Shown piece after piece: positions 45,207 to 54,942 of a DNA stretch of 64,000 bases (the stretch's first letter is position 1; every line of letters starts with the position of its first letter). The DNA is taken from positions 993,501 through 1,057,500 of the forward strand of contig NZ_AP023367.1 in NCBI RefSeq assembly GCF_014218335.1, written 5' to 3'. Under the pieces are notes generated by a model. That model was not told the origin of the DNA. It saw nothing but the letters and a program-made list of their open reading frames with translations, and searched no databases. The translations under genes and the position numbers were made by a program. This DNA comes from Anaerocolumna cellulosilytica (lineage in GTDB: Bacteria; Bacillota; Clostridia; Lachnospirales; Lachnospiraceae).

Positions 45207-45420
45207 GATAAAATAAACCCTCTGTCCTATGTATTGTGCCAGAATAAAACAGCAATACTATCAGTATAGCATGATAAAAAAAATAAGCAATGGATATATA
45301 CGTAAATACTAAGAATTAATTAATAAATTGCGAACACAAATCAAATATAGTATAATAGATTAAAAGACAAAACCTATTTTTCAATAGCTTGCTTTGTGTG
45401 GTGTATGAATTTTTACACTA

Positions 45421-45441
45421 GAGCACATAGAAGATGAGTTT
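45421..45441 (+). promoter_or_regulatory. Recurrent leader motif, degenerate copy
   Basis: gagcacatagaagatgagttt, about 30 nt before the cytidine deaminase start, resembles the motif at 25775, 42142 and 49117. Confidence 0.35.
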
Positions 45442-45472
45442 AGCAATGAAGAATTTTATAAGGAGTGATTTT

Positions 45473-45994
45473 ATGGCTACAGAAATTAATGGTATCGATA
45501 AAAATCAATTGGCTTGCAGAAAGCAGGAAGAATTGGTTCCAACATTAAGCGGACAGGAACTGGTAGGTATATTAAAAGAAGACACATGCAAACAATTAAT
45601 TCGTGAAGCTATTGATAGCTTGAATTATTCCTATACTCCTTATTCGGAATTTAAAGTAGGAGCCGCCTTGTTAACAAAGGATTATCAGATAATTAAAGGC
45701 TGTAACATAGAAAATGCTACCTATACACCAACCAACTGTGCTGAGCGAACTGCATTTTTTAAAGCTATAAGTGAAGGGAATAAGGACTTTCTGGCAATAG
45801 CCATTGTAGGAGGAAAAAACGGAGTGCTGACTGATTATTGTCCTCCTTGTGGAGTGTGTCGGCAGGTTATGATGGAATTCTGCAATCCTAAAAGCTTTCT
45901 GGTTATTTTAGCAAAATCGGAAAATGATTATTGGATATATACCTTAGAGGAGCTTCTTCCCATGGGATTTTCTCCTTCAAATCTTAACAGATAA
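45473..45994 (+). CDS. cdd: Cytidine deaminase with N-terminal extension
   Basis: A 173-residue protein started at ATG 45473 after AAGGAGTG; the frame runs to 45434 without a ribosome site. The zinc ligands are Cys in NCAERTAFF (with catalytic Glu) and two Cys in PPCGVCRQ. YTPYSEFKVGAALLTKD starts the normal domain near residue 55, so about 35 residues form an extra N-terminal tail, unusual for Cdd of about 130 residues. It deaminates cytidine and deoxycytidine in salvage. Confidence 0.9.
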   Translation: MATEINGIDKNQLACRKQEELVPTLSGQELVGILKEDTCKQLIREAIDSLNYSYTPYSEFKVGAALLTKDYQIIKGCNIENATYTPTNCAERTAFFKAISEGNKDFLAIAIVGGKNGVLTDYCPPCGVCRQVMMEFCNPKSFLVILAKSENDYWIYTLEELLPMGFSPSNLNR

Positions 45995-46013
45995 AGTATA
46001 AATATACAAGGTG

Positions 46014-46050
46014 AAGAAAGGTCTGGTTTAATGTAAACCAGGCTTTTCTT
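46014..46050 (+). terminator. Terminator after cdd
   Basis: AAGAAAGGTCTGGTTTA (46014-46030) pairs with TAAACCAGGCTTTTCTT (46034-46050) around a three-nt loop. Confidence 0.8.
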
Positions 46051-46296
46051 TATACAAAAACAGTGGTTGTTTTAGGCAATCTTTACTAAAGAAAAGAGCC
46101 TTTATTTCAGGCGGGAATAGTATTTGTCTATGAATCAAAAGGAAGAGATTGTAAAGAAAAAACAACCGTATTACCACCGTTTTCTGTAAGAGTTTATGGG
46201 AAATCGACTTGACTAATAAAATAATATATTTTACAATCAATGAAAGTGAGTATATGGTAATGGAAAGTTGAAAAATTTTACAGAAAGTTGGGTTCT

Positions 46297-48321
46297 ATGA
46301 AGAAAATACGAGGGAAAAAAGCGGAAAAAAGCCGGATAATTGGAACGAAAACAAAATTAATATCCATTGTAATACCAATTAGTGTTGTGTTGATTATTGC
46401 CTTATTAGCAGTTACATTTCAAGTGTCTAAAGGGATTATTTTAAACTATGGAAACAGAGTAGTAAAATCCATATCTGCTGCCAATGCTAATGAAATTAAG
46501 ACCTGGTCTCAAGATATTATATCAACCCTTAATCAAGTAAAAAATACAGTAGAGCAGGTAGAGTTGGACGATACCCAGACTATTAATTATCTTGCATCTA
46601 CTATGAATAAAAATAATAGTTTTCCTTTAGGTGTTTATATCGGTACCGATCGGGGAGAGGTACTTAATGCGTTTGATTTTGTACCACCTGCCGATTATGT
46701 AGTAACAGACAGAGAGTGGTTTAAAGAAGGCGTTAAAAGAGAAGAATTTGCTTTTGGTGCTGCTTATGTGGATGCCAATACGGGCGAATTTGTATTAAGT
46801 GCTTCTGCAAAAGTAAAATCCATCGATGGCGTTAACAAGGTTGCAGCAGCAGATATTTTTCTTTCAGAAGTCTCTAATATGGTAATGAATATGAAGTTAA
46901 TGGAAACCGGGACAATTTTATTAATTGACGGTAAGCAGAACACGATTATTGCTCATAAGGATAAAAGCTTAAATGCCCTAAAGCTGACAGAGGACCTTGA
47001 TAACGGGATATTACGTGAAATTACAAAACAGATAAATAATGAAAACGCAGAGGTATTTTCTATTAAAGATGGAAACCAGTCTTATCTAGCTTATTTACAG
47101 CCGGTAGATAATACGGATTGGCTATTAGCCTCCTATGTATCCAGTTCTGAAGTACTTGGTGCGTTAAATGAACTTCAATTATTTATCAGTATCACAGCTG
47201 TGATATCCATTCTTTTCCTAATGCTTGTGTTAGAACGGGCTATACATATTATATTAAAGCCGGTGAAAAAACTGACAGGAACCATAGAGCAGATAACAGA
47301 GGGAGATTTTACAGTGGCGTTAACTGTAAAAGGCCGTGACGAGGTAGCTGTTATGAGCAAAAGCCTGGTTAAGTTCATAAATACTTTGCAAACAATTATA
47401 ACGGAAGTTACTAGAATGACCACTCAGTTTAATAGTCAGGCTGAAAAAAACGGCAAGGTTTCAGAAACACTGTCTAATTCCGCAAAGATACAGTCAGATT
47501 CCATGCATGAGTTAAATATTACAGTTGATGAACTTGCAAAATCGGTAGGGCAGGTGGCAGAGAATGCATCAGCACTGGCGATGGTGGTTGCTCAGACAGA
47601 AACAATCGGGAAAGATGCCGCCAGTCAGACGGAAACCACGGTACAGTTATCCGTGCAGGGAAGAGATGATATGACCAGAATAAAGGATGCCATGGCAACA
47701 GTGGAAAAAGACATCAAGCATCTGGAAATGGCGGTGGAAGAGGTTGGAGCTTCCACTGTTAAAATAAATGATATCATAGGACTTATTGGGGATATAGCCG
47801 AAGAAACTAATTTGCTGTCACTGAATGCAGCCATTGAAGCGGCAAGAGCAGGTGAAGCGGGTAAGGGATTTGCCGTGGTAGCCCAGGAGATTCGAAAACT
47901 TGCCGAAACCAGTGCAGGAGCAGTAAAAAATATAGCAGAATTAATTCATGGAATCAATGGATTAGTAGAAATCACGGTAGACAGGACAAAAGAGAGCGTA
48001 GGAAGTATTCAAAGCAGTTCAAAATTAATCAACAATACCAGTCAGACCTTTGAAACCATATATAACGCAGTGGACAACACCCGTCATCTTGTAATTGAAA
48101 TGATAGACAGAATAAAAGAGGTTGATAATGTTGCAACTTCAGTTGCAGCCATTACGCAGGAACAGTCAGCAGGAGCAGAAGAAATAGTGGCGACTACTGA
48201 AGAACTGTTAGAACATGCAAAGCAGGTAATAGAAAACAGTGAAATGGTTGGAAGAGATGCGTTGGAACTGGCAGTTACCGCAGAAAATTTGGAAAAAGAA
48301 ATGAAATTCTTTCGTTTATAG
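46297..48321 (+). CDS. Methyl-accepting chemotaxis protein (dCache type)
   Basis: A 674-residue receptor (ATG 46297; a TTG 9 nt earlier is possible and both ribosome sites are weak). A basic N terminus is followed by a transmembrane helix (about 20-42), an extracellular double-Cache sensor (about 45-285; [40 protein letters not shown]), a second helix (about 290-312), HAMP ([18 protein letters not shown]) and a long cytoplasmic coiled coil with the hairpin tip [20 protein letters not shown]. It signals through CheA/CheW. Cache ligands are usually amino acids or organic acids. No che gene is nearby. Confidence 0.9.
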   Translation: MKKIRGKKAEKSRIIGTKTKLISIVIPISVVLIIALLAVTFQVSKGIILNYGNRVVKSISAANANEIKTWSQDIISTLNQVKNTVEQVELDDTQTINYLASTMNKNNSFPLGVYIGTDRGEVLNAFDFVPPADYVVTDREWFKEGVKREEFAFGAAYVDANTGEFVLSASAKVKSIDGVNKVAAADIFLSEVSNMVMNMKLMETGTILLIDGKQNTIIAHKDKSLNALKLTEDLDNGILREITKQINNENAEVFSIKDGNQSYLAYLQPVDNTDWLLASYVSSSEVLGALNELQLFISITAVISILFLMLVLERAIHIILKPVKKLTGTIEQITEGDFTVALTVKGRDEVAVMSKSLVKFINTLQTIITEVTRMTTQFNSQAEKNGKVSETLSNSAKIQSDSMHELNITVDELAKSVGQVAENASALAMVVAQTETIGKDAASQTETTVQLSVQGRDDMTRIKDAMATVEKDIKHLEMAVEEVGASTVKINDIIGLIGDIAEETNLLSLNAAIEAARAGEAGKGFAVVAQEIRKLAETSAGAVKNIAELIHGINGLVEITVDRTKESVGSIQSSSKLINNTSQTFETIYNAVDNTRHLVIEMIDRIKEVDNVATSVAAITQEQSAGAEEIVATTEELLEHAKQVIENSEMVGRDALELAVTAENLEKEMKFFRL

Positions 48322-48557
48322 TTTTTCTTTGGATTCATTCCTAAATACATCCGGATTACGATTTTGTGACCAATTATAGGTCCGGGTGTTTTTAGAAGTG
48401 AGAACATAGTATGAGTATTAAAATAGAGGAATTTTGTAGGTATTTTACAAGATTAAATGTTTCATTTAAAATTATAAAATTATTTTTAAAATATGCTTGA
48501 CAAAAAGTAGATTCGTAAATATAATGTAAAAGTACCTGTTGAAAAGCAGTACATTAT

Positions 48558-48630
48558 GGGATCTTAGCTCAGCTGGGAGAGCATCTGCCTTACAAGCAGA
48601 GGGTCATAGGTTCGAGCCCTATAGGTCCCA
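48558..48630 (+). tRNA. tRNA-Val (TAC)
   Basis: Full cloverleaf: acceptor GGGATCT/AGGTCCC, D arm GCTC...GAGC, anticodon loop CTTACAA with TAC, T arm with GTTCGAGCC. No encoded CCA. Confidence 0.95.
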
Positions 48631-48676
48631 TTTTTACCAAAAAATATAGGACAAGGTTTGTTCTTTATTTATATAT

Positions 48677-48750
48677 GGCGAAGTAGCTCAGTTGGCTAGA
48701 GCATGCGGTTCATACCCGCAGTGTCGGCGGTTCAAATCCGTCCTTCGCTA
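48677..48750 (+). tRNA. tRNA-Met (CAT), elongator type
   Basis: Acceptor GGCGAAG/CTTCGCT (G-U at the first pair), anticodon loop TTCATAC, T arm GGCGGTTCAAATCCGTC. The paired acceptor end argues against initiator tRNA. It follows tRNA-Val by 46 nt. Confidence 0.9.
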
Positions 48751-48758
48751 CTTTTAGG

Positions 48759-48782
48759 GATTGTCGTTGGCAATCTTTTTTT
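48759..48782 (+). terminator. Terminator of the tRNA pair
   Basis: GATTG/CAATC stem (48759-48775) with T7. The following gap to 49116 is AT-rich without a gene. Confidence 0.7.
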
Positions 48783-49116
48783 ATTGTATAAAATTCAAGT
48801 GAAAGTCTTTTTATAATAGTATTACTTAATAGTATTTATCAATAATACAAAATATTAAGAATAGGGTAGATTATACTATTTCAGTTAGTATATAATAAGA
48901 CTGTAATTATAATTGTTTTATTTATAAACAGTTTGGTTTTAGAGTAAAATAACTTTTTACATGTAAGTTTAATACTTATGTCAAACTTCGCAGAATAGTG
49001 ATTGATTGATGGCGGTGCCAAATTTATTAGAAGCTGGGCATATAGTAAGAGATAGATTATTTTAATTGTAAGTGTGCAAATACAAGTGCAGATAGGGCTA
49101 GTGCAAGAAGCACTTA

Positions 49117-49138
49117 GAGCACACAGATAGGAGTTTTT
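49117..49138 (+). promoter_or_regulatory. Recurrent leader motif, copy 3
   Basis: gagcacacagataggagttt directly before the ispF ATG; one base differs from copy 2 within the shared 20. Confidence 0.6.
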
Positions 49139-49702
49139 ATGAGAATAGGTCAAGGATATGATGTGCATCGTCTTGTAGAAGGACGTGACTTGATTATAGG
49201 AGGGGTTAAAATACCCTATGAAAAAGGTTTACTGGGGCATTCCGACGCGGATGTATTAACCCATGCTGTAATGGATGCTTTATTGGGAGCAGCAGCTCTG
49301 GGGGATATAGGAAGACACTTTCCTGATACGGAGGAAGCCTTTCGTGGAGTATCTAGTATAGAATTGTTAAAACAGGTAAAAGTCCTGTTAGACGCAAAAT
49401 TATATTTTATAGAGAATATAGATGCTACAATTATTGCACAGAAACCTAAAATGGCACCTTATATACCGGATATGGTAAAGAATATCGCAGAGGCTTTGGA
49501 GATATCCATAGAACAGGTAAATATTAAGGCAACTACAGAAGAAGGTCTTGGATTCACAGGAGAGGGTGCAGGGATATCAAGTAATGCTATTGTTTTATTA
49601 ACCTCTATTGATAATTATCGTTACGATGACAGAGTAGCTAATAGTGATATTAGTCAGACAAGAAATTGTTCCGGCTGTTCCGGCTGTCATAGCAGACAGT
49701 AA
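49139..49702 (+). CDS. ispF: 2-C-methyl-D-erythritol 2,4-cyclodiphosphate synthase with Cys-rich tail
   Basis: A 187-residue protein. The metal-binding D8-x-H10 (GYDVHRL) and [12 protein letters not shown] are intact, as are DIGRHFPD and the C-terminal [20 protein letters not shown]. IspF closes the MEP-pathway ring on the way to isoprenoids. The core normally ends near residue 157; here about 28 more residues follow, ending in [11 protein letters not shown] with a Cx2Cx2C motif, which is not part of the fold. It belongs to the conserved ispF-cysS-sigH neighbourhood. Confidence 0.95.
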   Translation: MRIGQGYDVHRLVEGRDLIIGGVKIPYEKGLLGHSDADVLTHAVMDALLGAAALGDIGRHFPDTEEAFRGVSSIELLKQVKVLLDAKLYFIENIDATIIAQKPKMAPYIPDMVKNIAEALEISIEQVNIKATTEEGLGFTGEGAGISSNAIVLLTSIDNYRYDDRVANSDISQTRNCSGCSGCHSRQ

Positions 49703-49878
49703 TAACCTCCACCAAATACGCTAAAATGTATATGTGCAATAAGTAAAGGTACAATTGAGCAGATGTTACTACATTTGTATTAGAACAGGCTGTGTCTTAA
49801 AACACATTGCTTCGTATGGACACCCCACTTTGCAGCTTATATAAGCAAATTTAAGACATACCCTAGACAGGAGTTACT

Positions 49879-51057
49879 ATGGAGTATCAATTATACGATG
49901 ATATACAAAAGGCAGCTTGTGACGGCAGAAGTTTAGAAGCTGTCAAAGAAGATATTTATAGGTTGTGGAGAGGCTGTTTTGGTGATACCAAAGCTTATAC
50001 CGACTTTTATTTTGAGTGGAAGGTACCGGGTAACCGTATACTGACAATCTATAAAGGACAGCAGATAAGTGCTATGCTTCATTTGAATCCATATACCCTT
50101 ATGGTGGCAGGTAAAAAAGTAGAGTCATATTATATTGTCGGAGTAGCAACAAGGATAGAGGACAGAAGACAGGGTTTAATGAAAAGACTGCTTGAGAGAG
50201 CACTTTATCTGATGAATCAAGAAAAGGTTCCCTTTACTTATCTGATGCCTGCAGCAGAAGCAATTTATTATCCCTTTGATTTTAGAATAGTTTATGAACA
50301 GGAAGCTTGGAAAAAATATATATTGGATGCAAAGGAAACGCGAAAGGAAAGTCTGTCTACAGAGGGTGATATAACAACCCTTTGGCTGGATACAAAGAAT
50401 ATCGATGATTTGAATAGACTAACAGATTTCTCTAATTCCTTACTGGCAGAGCAAACAACGGTTTATGTCTTGCGAACCCAGGCATATTATCAAAGACTAA
50501 TAGCTGAAATGGAAAGTGGTAAGGGAAGTGTGGTACTCTGCCTACAGGATAGAGAATTACTTGGCTACACAGCCTATATGACGGAAGGAGGGCTTCAAAT
50601 AGCAGAAGCTCTCTATCATTCAAAGAATAAGCGGGAGTTTATGAGTACAATGGCGGCAGCACTACCTATGGATGAGGAAGTTGAAAGAGATTCTAATGCA
50701 GCCCTTGATTATCATGGACCTGCAATCATGACAAGAATTGTAAACTTAAATCATTTTATCAAAGGTCTGTCTGCCAGGGAGGATATAAATCTTGTTATTA
50801 AAGTTGAAGATAAGATATTAAGTGAAAATAGCGGCAATTACCGACTGACATTCTCAAATGAAAGCTGCCAGATGATAAAAACAGATTTGATACCTGAGAT
50901 AACAATGAATATAGCCAGTCTTACAAGGCTATTTTTCGGGAAGTTATCCTTAGAAGAACTAAAACCGTGTATCACTGGTAAAGAGCCAGACATAATTCTT
51001 AATAAGCTGAATAAAATTAATTACAATGCCCCTCTTAGGATCAATGATGTAGTATAG
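49879..51057 (+). CDS. Eis-like GNAT N-acetyltransferase (second copy)
   Basis: A 392-residue protein with a GNAT domain (acetyl-CoA region VGVATRIEDRRQGLMKRLLE, then FTYLMPAAEAIYYPFDFRIV) and a C-terminal SCP2-like part. It belongs to the same family as the gene at 36384 but has diverged strongly. The substrate is unknown. It sits between ispF and the cysteine T-box. The gap before it contains an inverted repeat, GTGTCTTAAA with TTTAAGACAT (about 49792-49859). The ribosome site is CAGGAG. Confidence 0.8.
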   Translation: MEYQLYDDIQKAACDGRSLEAVKEDIYRLWRGCFGDTKAYTDFYFEWKVPGNRILTIYKGQQISAMLHLNPYTLMVAGKKVESYYIVGVATRIEDRRQGLMKRLLERALYLMNQEKVPFTYLMPAAEAIYYPFDFRIVYEQEAWKKYILDAKETRKESLSTEGDITTLWLDTKNIDDLNRLTDFSNSLLAEQTTVYVLRTQAYYQRLIAEMESGKGSVVLCLQDRELLGYTAYMTEGGLQIAEALYHSKNKREFMSTMAAALPMDEEVERDSNAALDYHGPAIMTRIVNLNHFIKGLSAREDINLVIKVEDKILSENSGNYRLTFSNESCQMIKTDLIPEITMNIASLTRLFFGKLSLEELKPCITGKEPDIILNKLNKINYNAPLRINDVV

Positions 51058-51149
51058 GGTGTTGGTAAAAGTAAATACTATTGACAATTTACCTGCAATT
51101 GCATAGAATAAAGGTATAATAATGAAAAAGCATAGAACAGAAAAGTAAT

Positions 51150-51380
51150 TTGTTTAAAGGCAGCAGAGAGAGGATGTCACCGGCTGAAAGCATTCTTTGT
51201 CAGAAAATAAATGAAGTGCATCTGGGAGCTGATTGTGTGAGACCAACAAGTTTAGCACAATCCGGTAGCAGCCGTTACTTGTCAAAAAGATTGCAGCAAA
51301 GTTAAGAATCAGCTGTGAATTAGAGTGGAACCGCGGATAAACTTCGTCTCTTGTTAATACCAGAGATGGAGTTTTTTATT
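51150..51380 (+). ncRNA. T-box leader, cysteine-specific
   Basis: The conserved T-box GAGTGGAACCGCGG is at 51324-51337, upstream of a terminator made of AACTTCGTCTCT and AGAGATGGAGTT with a T6 run. Stem I contains AGAGAG near its base, and the probable specifier codon is TGC at 51217-51219 (context GAAG-TGC-A). Uncharged tRNA-Cys should stabilise the antiterminator and switch on cysE and cysS, both cysteine genes, which fits the specifier. Confidence 0.9.
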
Positions 51381-51457
51381 TCATTAGAAATTGTATGGAT
51401 GAGACCCTCTGGGAGGATGCGTTTTGCGCTCCGGTTTAAATTATTTGGAGGTATTTT

Positions 51458-52123
51458 ATGGGGATAATTAAGTATGTTAAAGAAGAAATGAAGATAATAA
51501 AAGAAAGAGACCCGGCCATAAAAACACCTTGGGAAGTATTTTTATATCCCAGCTTCCGGGCTATCTTAAGATACCGTATTGCACATAAATTATACCAAAG
51601 TAAGCATTATTTTTTAGCCAGATGGTTTTCCCAGCGTACAGTCAGAAAAACTGGAATTGAAATACATCCCGGAGCAACCATAGGAAAAGGACTTTTTATT
51701 GATCATGGACACGGAGTGGTGATTGGGGAGACTGCCATACTAGGTGATAATGTAACCCTTTACCAAGGTGTAACCCTTGGCGGGACCGGGAAGGAGAGCG
51801 GAAAACGTCATCCTACCATCGGAAACAATGTTATGATAAGTGCTGGCGCAAAGGTGCTTGGTTCTTTTACCGTTGGAGAAAATTCAAAAATCGGTGCAGG
51901 CTCTGTTGTTCTATCAGAAATACCTCCTAATTCAACGGTAGTCGGTGTTCCCGGACGCGTGGTTAAAAGGGATAATGTTAAAACTCCAAGAGAAGATATG
52001 GATCAGGTACACTTACCAGATCCGGTTTATAATGATTTAATACGCTTACAGCAGGAGAATGAAAAACTCAAAGAGGAATTACAGCAAGTCCATGATAGGA
52101 TTACAAAGTTAGAGATATCTTAA
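51458..52123 (+). CDS. cysE: Serine O-acetyltransferase
   Basis: A 221-residue left-handed beta-helix acyltransferase. Hexapeptide repeats run through GIEIHPGATIGKGLFIDHGH, GVVIGETAILGDNVTLYQGV and GSVVLSEIPPNSTVVGVPGR; catalytic His and Asp lie in FIDHGHG. It makes O-acetylserine for cysteine synthesis in the cytosol. The C-terminal coiled tail (QQENEKLKEELQQVHDRI) is longer than in EpsC-type enzymes. It is the first gene behind the cysteine T-box. The ribosome site is TTGGAGGT. Confidence 0.95.
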   Translation: MGIIKYVKEEMKIIKERDPAIKTPWEVFLYPSFRAILRYRIAHKLYQSKHYFLARWFSQRTVRKTGIEIHPGATIGKGLFIDHGHGVVIGETAILGDNVTLYQGVTLGGTGKESGKRHPTIGNNVMISAGAKVLGSFTVGENSKIGAGSVVLSEIPPNSTVVGVPGRVVKRDNVKTPREDMDQVHLPDPVYNDLIRLQQENEKLKEELQQVHDRITKLEIS

Positions 52124-52186
52124 GGGTGGTTAAGAAACAGCTAGAAGAGAGATACTACCTAAATATAGAAAGGATTGGTTAACAGC

Positions 52187-53584
52187 ATGAAAATCTACAA
52201 TACGTTATCGAAGAAAAAAGAAGAGTTTATACCTTTAGAAGAGGGAAAGGTGCGAATGTACGTCTGCGGTCCAACCGTTTATAATTATATTCATATTGGT
52301 AATGCCAGACCAGTCATTGTATTCGATACTGTAAGGCGTTATTTAGAATATAGGGGTTACGAAGTAAATTTTGTATCAAATTTTACGGATGTAGACGATA
52401 AGATTATAAAAAAGGCAAATGAAGAAGGTATTAGTGCCGCAGAAATTTCTGAGCGTTATATCAGCGAATTCCGTAAGGATGTAGAAGCACTAAATGTAAA
52501 ACCTGCTACAAAAAACCCTAAAGCAACCGAAGAAATTGAAGGCATGGTGGAGATGATTGATTCATTGATTGAAAAAGGGCATGCTTATGAGAAGAATGGA
52601 ACCGTTTACTTTAAGACAAAAAGCTTTCCGGAATATGGTAAGTTATCTAAAAAGAATTTGGAAGACCTAGAAGCAGGTATACGTATCGCTGTTAGTGAAG
52701 AAAAAGAAGACCCCATGGACTTTGTATTATGGAAACCCAAGAAGGAAGGGGAGCCTTCCTGGACCTCTCCCTGGAGTGACGGAAGACCAGGCTGGCATAT
52801 TGAATGCTCTGTTATGAGCAGAAAGTATTTGGGAGAACAGATTGACATACATGCTGGTGGTGAAGATTTGGTATTTCCCCACCATGAAAATGAAATTGCC
52901 CAAAGTGAAGCCTGCAATGGAAAAGAATTTGCTAAATACTGGATGCATAACGGTTTTTTGAATATTGATAATAAGAAGATGTCTAAATCTGACGGCAACT
53001 TTTTCACGGTAAGAGAAATTAGTGAAAAATATCCTTTGCAAGTGCTTCGTTTCTTTATGCTGAGTGCTCACTACAGAACCCCTATTAATTTTAGCAGGGA
53101 ACTGATGGAGGCCTCAAAAAATGGCTTGGAGCGAATACTTACGGCAACCTATAATCTGGAACATTTACTGGAAGCAGCAGAAGAAAAAACTTTATCTGAT
53201 GCAGAACAGATAATACTAAAAGAAGTTGATAACCTGAACTCAAAATTTGATACAGCGATGGATGACGACTTTAACACAGCTGATGCGATTGCAGCTATAT
53301 TTGAAATCGTTAAAACGGCTAATAGTAAGTTGAGTTCGGGAAACTCAAAAGAGATTATAAAAAATGTGCTGGACCGAATTATATCCTTAAGTGATATTCT
53401 TGGTATACAGGCGCAGAAAAAAGAAGAACTGTTGGATGAAGAAGTTGACCAGCTCATACAGGACAGACAGGACGCCAGAAAGAATAAAGATTTCAAAAAG
53501 GCAGATGAAATCAGAAATTTATTGTTGGAGAAGGGGATTGTACTCGAAGACACCAGGGAAGGCGTAAGATGGAAAAGAGCATAG
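52187..53584 (+). CDS. cysS: Cysteinyl-tRNA synthetase
   Basis: A 465-residue class I synthetase started at ATG 52187 (MKIYNTLSKKKEEF, the family start); a TTG at 52175 overlaps the ribosome site and is unlikely. The zinc Cys is in YVCGPTVYN, the HIGH motif is HIGNARP, and KMSKSDGNF is the KMSKS loop; HAGGEDLVFPHHENEIAQSE is typical. It charges tRNA-Cys and is controlled with cysE by the T-box. It overlaps mrnC by 16 nt. Confidence 0.97.
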   Translation: MKIYNTLSKKKEEFIPLEEGKVRMYVCGPTVYNYIHIGNARPVIVFDTVRRYLEYRGYEVNFVSNFTDVDDKIIKKANEEGISAAEISERYISEFRKDVEALNVKPATKNPKATEEIEGMVEMIDSLIEKGHAYEKNGTVYFKTKSFPEYGKLSKKNLEDLEAGIRIAVSEEKEDPMDFVLWKPKKEGEPSWTSPWSDGRPGWHIECSVMSRKYLGEQIDIHAGGEDLVFPHHENEIAQSEACNGKEFAKYWMHNGFLNIDNKKMSKSDGNFFTVREISEKYPLQVLRFFMLSAHYRTPINFSRELMEASKNGLERILTATYNLEHLLEAAEEKTLSDAEQIILKEVDNLNSKFDTAMDDDFNTADAIAAIFEIVKTANSKLSSGNSKEIIKNVLDRIISLSDILGIQAQKKEELLDEEVDQLIQDRQDARKNKDFKKADEIRNLLLEKGIVLEDTREGVRWKRA

Positions 53585-54006
53585 AGCTTCAATTAATCCA
53601 GGGAATTAAACAGTATATGGATTTACCGGATACGGATTTAAAAACATATTCGCCCCTTACTCTTGCATTTATCGGAGATGTGGTTTATGATTTAGTGATA
53701 CGGACCATAGTCGTTGAGGGGGGAAATGCACCAGTAAATAAGCTGCATAAAAAAGTAAGCAGCTTGGTAAAAGCGCCTGCCCAAATGGAAATGTTCCATA
53801 AAATCCAGGACATGCTTACGGAAGAGGAGTTGGCAGTTTATAAAAGAGGTCGCAATGCAAAATCCTTTACCTCAGCTAAGAATGCCAGTATTACAGAATA
53901 CAGGATAGCCACCGGCTTTGAAGCACTTATGGGCTATCTGTATCTGAATAATGAATTTGAAAGGGTACTGGAGATTATAAGAAAAGGATTAGAAATAAAT
54001 AATTAA
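53569..54006 (+). CDS. mrnC: Mini-ribonuclease III (23S rRNA maturation)
   Basis: A 145-residue RNase III domain without a dsRNA-binding domain, as usual for MrnC. The catalytic signature reads LAFIGDVVYDLVIRTIV, with the second acidic cluster in GFEALMGYLYL. It trims 23S rRNA precursors. It starts inside the last codons of cysS (16-nt overlap), a conserved arrangement in Firmicutes, so translation is coupled. Confidence 0.95.
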   Translation: MEKSIELQLIQGIKQYMDLPDTDLKTYSPLTLAFIGDVVYDLVIRTIVVEGGNAPVNKLHKKVSSLVKAPAQMEMFHKIQDMLTEEELAVYKRGRNAKSFTSAKNASITEYRIATGFEALMGYLYLNNEFERVLEIIRKGLEINN

Positions 54007-54040
54007 ATAAACATAATGGACTTGAAAGGTACGTATAATA

Positions 54041-54781
54041 ATGAGATATGAAGAATTTACAATAGAAGGGCGCAATGCCATATTGGAGGCATTTCGTGCC
54101 GGAAAAACAATAGACAGGCTGTTTATATTAGATGGCTGCCAGGATGGGCCAATAAAATCAATAACCAGAGAGGCCAGAAAAGGTGACACGATAATAACCT
54201 TTGTGAAAAAGGAAAGACTTGATCAATTATCTGAAACCGGAAAACATCAGGGAGTTATTGCATATGCAGCAGCCTATGAATATGCTGAAGTCGATGATAT
54301 GTTAAAAGCGGCTGAGGAAAAAGGGGAAGCTCCATTTTTAATTCTGCTCGATGGTATTGAAGACCCACACAATCTTGGAGCAATCATTAGAACCGCTAAC
54401 CAGGCAGGAGCACATGGGGTCATTATACCCAAAAGAAGAGCGGTAGGTTTAACGGCTACAGTTGCTAAAACTTCAGCAGGTGCACTTAATTACACGCCGG
54501 TAGCCAAGGTCACAAACCTTACTGCAACTATGGAAGAATTAAAAGAAAAGGGCCTTTGGTTTGTCTGTGCCGATATGCAAGGTGAGACAATGTATCAAGT
54601 AGATTTAAAAGGTCCCATTGGCCTTGTAATAGGAAGTGAGGGAGAGGGGGTAGGAAGGCTTATTAAGGAAAAATGTGATTTTACAGCTAAGATTCCTATG
54701 CTTGGCAATATCGACTCTCTCAATGCTTCTGTTGCTATGGGGATTCTATCTTATGAAATCGTAAGACAAAGATTGGCATAA
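54041..54781 (+). CDS. rlmB: 23S rRNA (guanosine-2'-O) methyltransferase RlmB
   Basis: A 246-residue SPOUT methyltransferase. An N-terminal substrate-binding domain (about 1-75) is followed by the catalytic part: LILLDGIEDPHNLGAIIRTA, VGLTATVAKTSAGAL, IGLVIGSEGEGVGRLI and SLNASVAMGILSYE, the three SPOUT motifs. It methylates G2251 of 23S rRNA. It lies 34 nt after mrnC in the conserved string that normally continues toward yacP and sigH; here a terminator follows and other genes are inserted. Confidence 0.95.
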   Translation: MRYEEFTIEGRNAILEAFRAGKTIDRLFILDGCQDGPIKSITREARKGDTIITFVKKERLDQLSETGKHQGVIAYAAAYEYAEVDDMLKAAEEKGEAPFLILLDGIEDPHNLGAIIRTANQAGAHGVIIPKRRAVGLTATVAKTSAGALNYTPVAKVTNLTATMEELKEKGLWFVCADMQGETMYQVDLKGPIGLVIGSEGEGVGRLIKEKCDFTAKIPMLGNIDSLNASVAMGILSYEIVRQRLA

Positions 54782-54844
54782 TAAGTGAAGAATATTGTAT
54801 AATAAAATAATATAAAACAGAGCATATAAGGTAACGATATGCAT

Positions 54845-54890
54845 AAAAAGGGAGGACTGTAAGAATGTTTAGACAGTCTTCCCTTTTATT
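54845..54890 (+). terminator. Terminator after rlmB
   Basis: AAAAGGGAGGACTGT (54846-54860) pairs with ACAGTCTTCCCTTTT (54873-54887). Confidence 0.85.
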
Positions 54891-54942
54891 TGTGAAAAGT
54901 TGGTGTTGAAAAAATGGTAATATGTTTTATAGCATAAGGTAA

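Noticed and set aside
46028-46240. 70-residue minus-strand ORF after cdd
   Set aside because: It begins in a low-complexity region, overlaps the cdd terminator hairpin and has no ribosome site.
52606-53592. Several long minus-strand ORFs over cysS
   Set aside because: cysS is certain; the antisense frames have no ribosome sites and read as Ser/Phe-rich noise.
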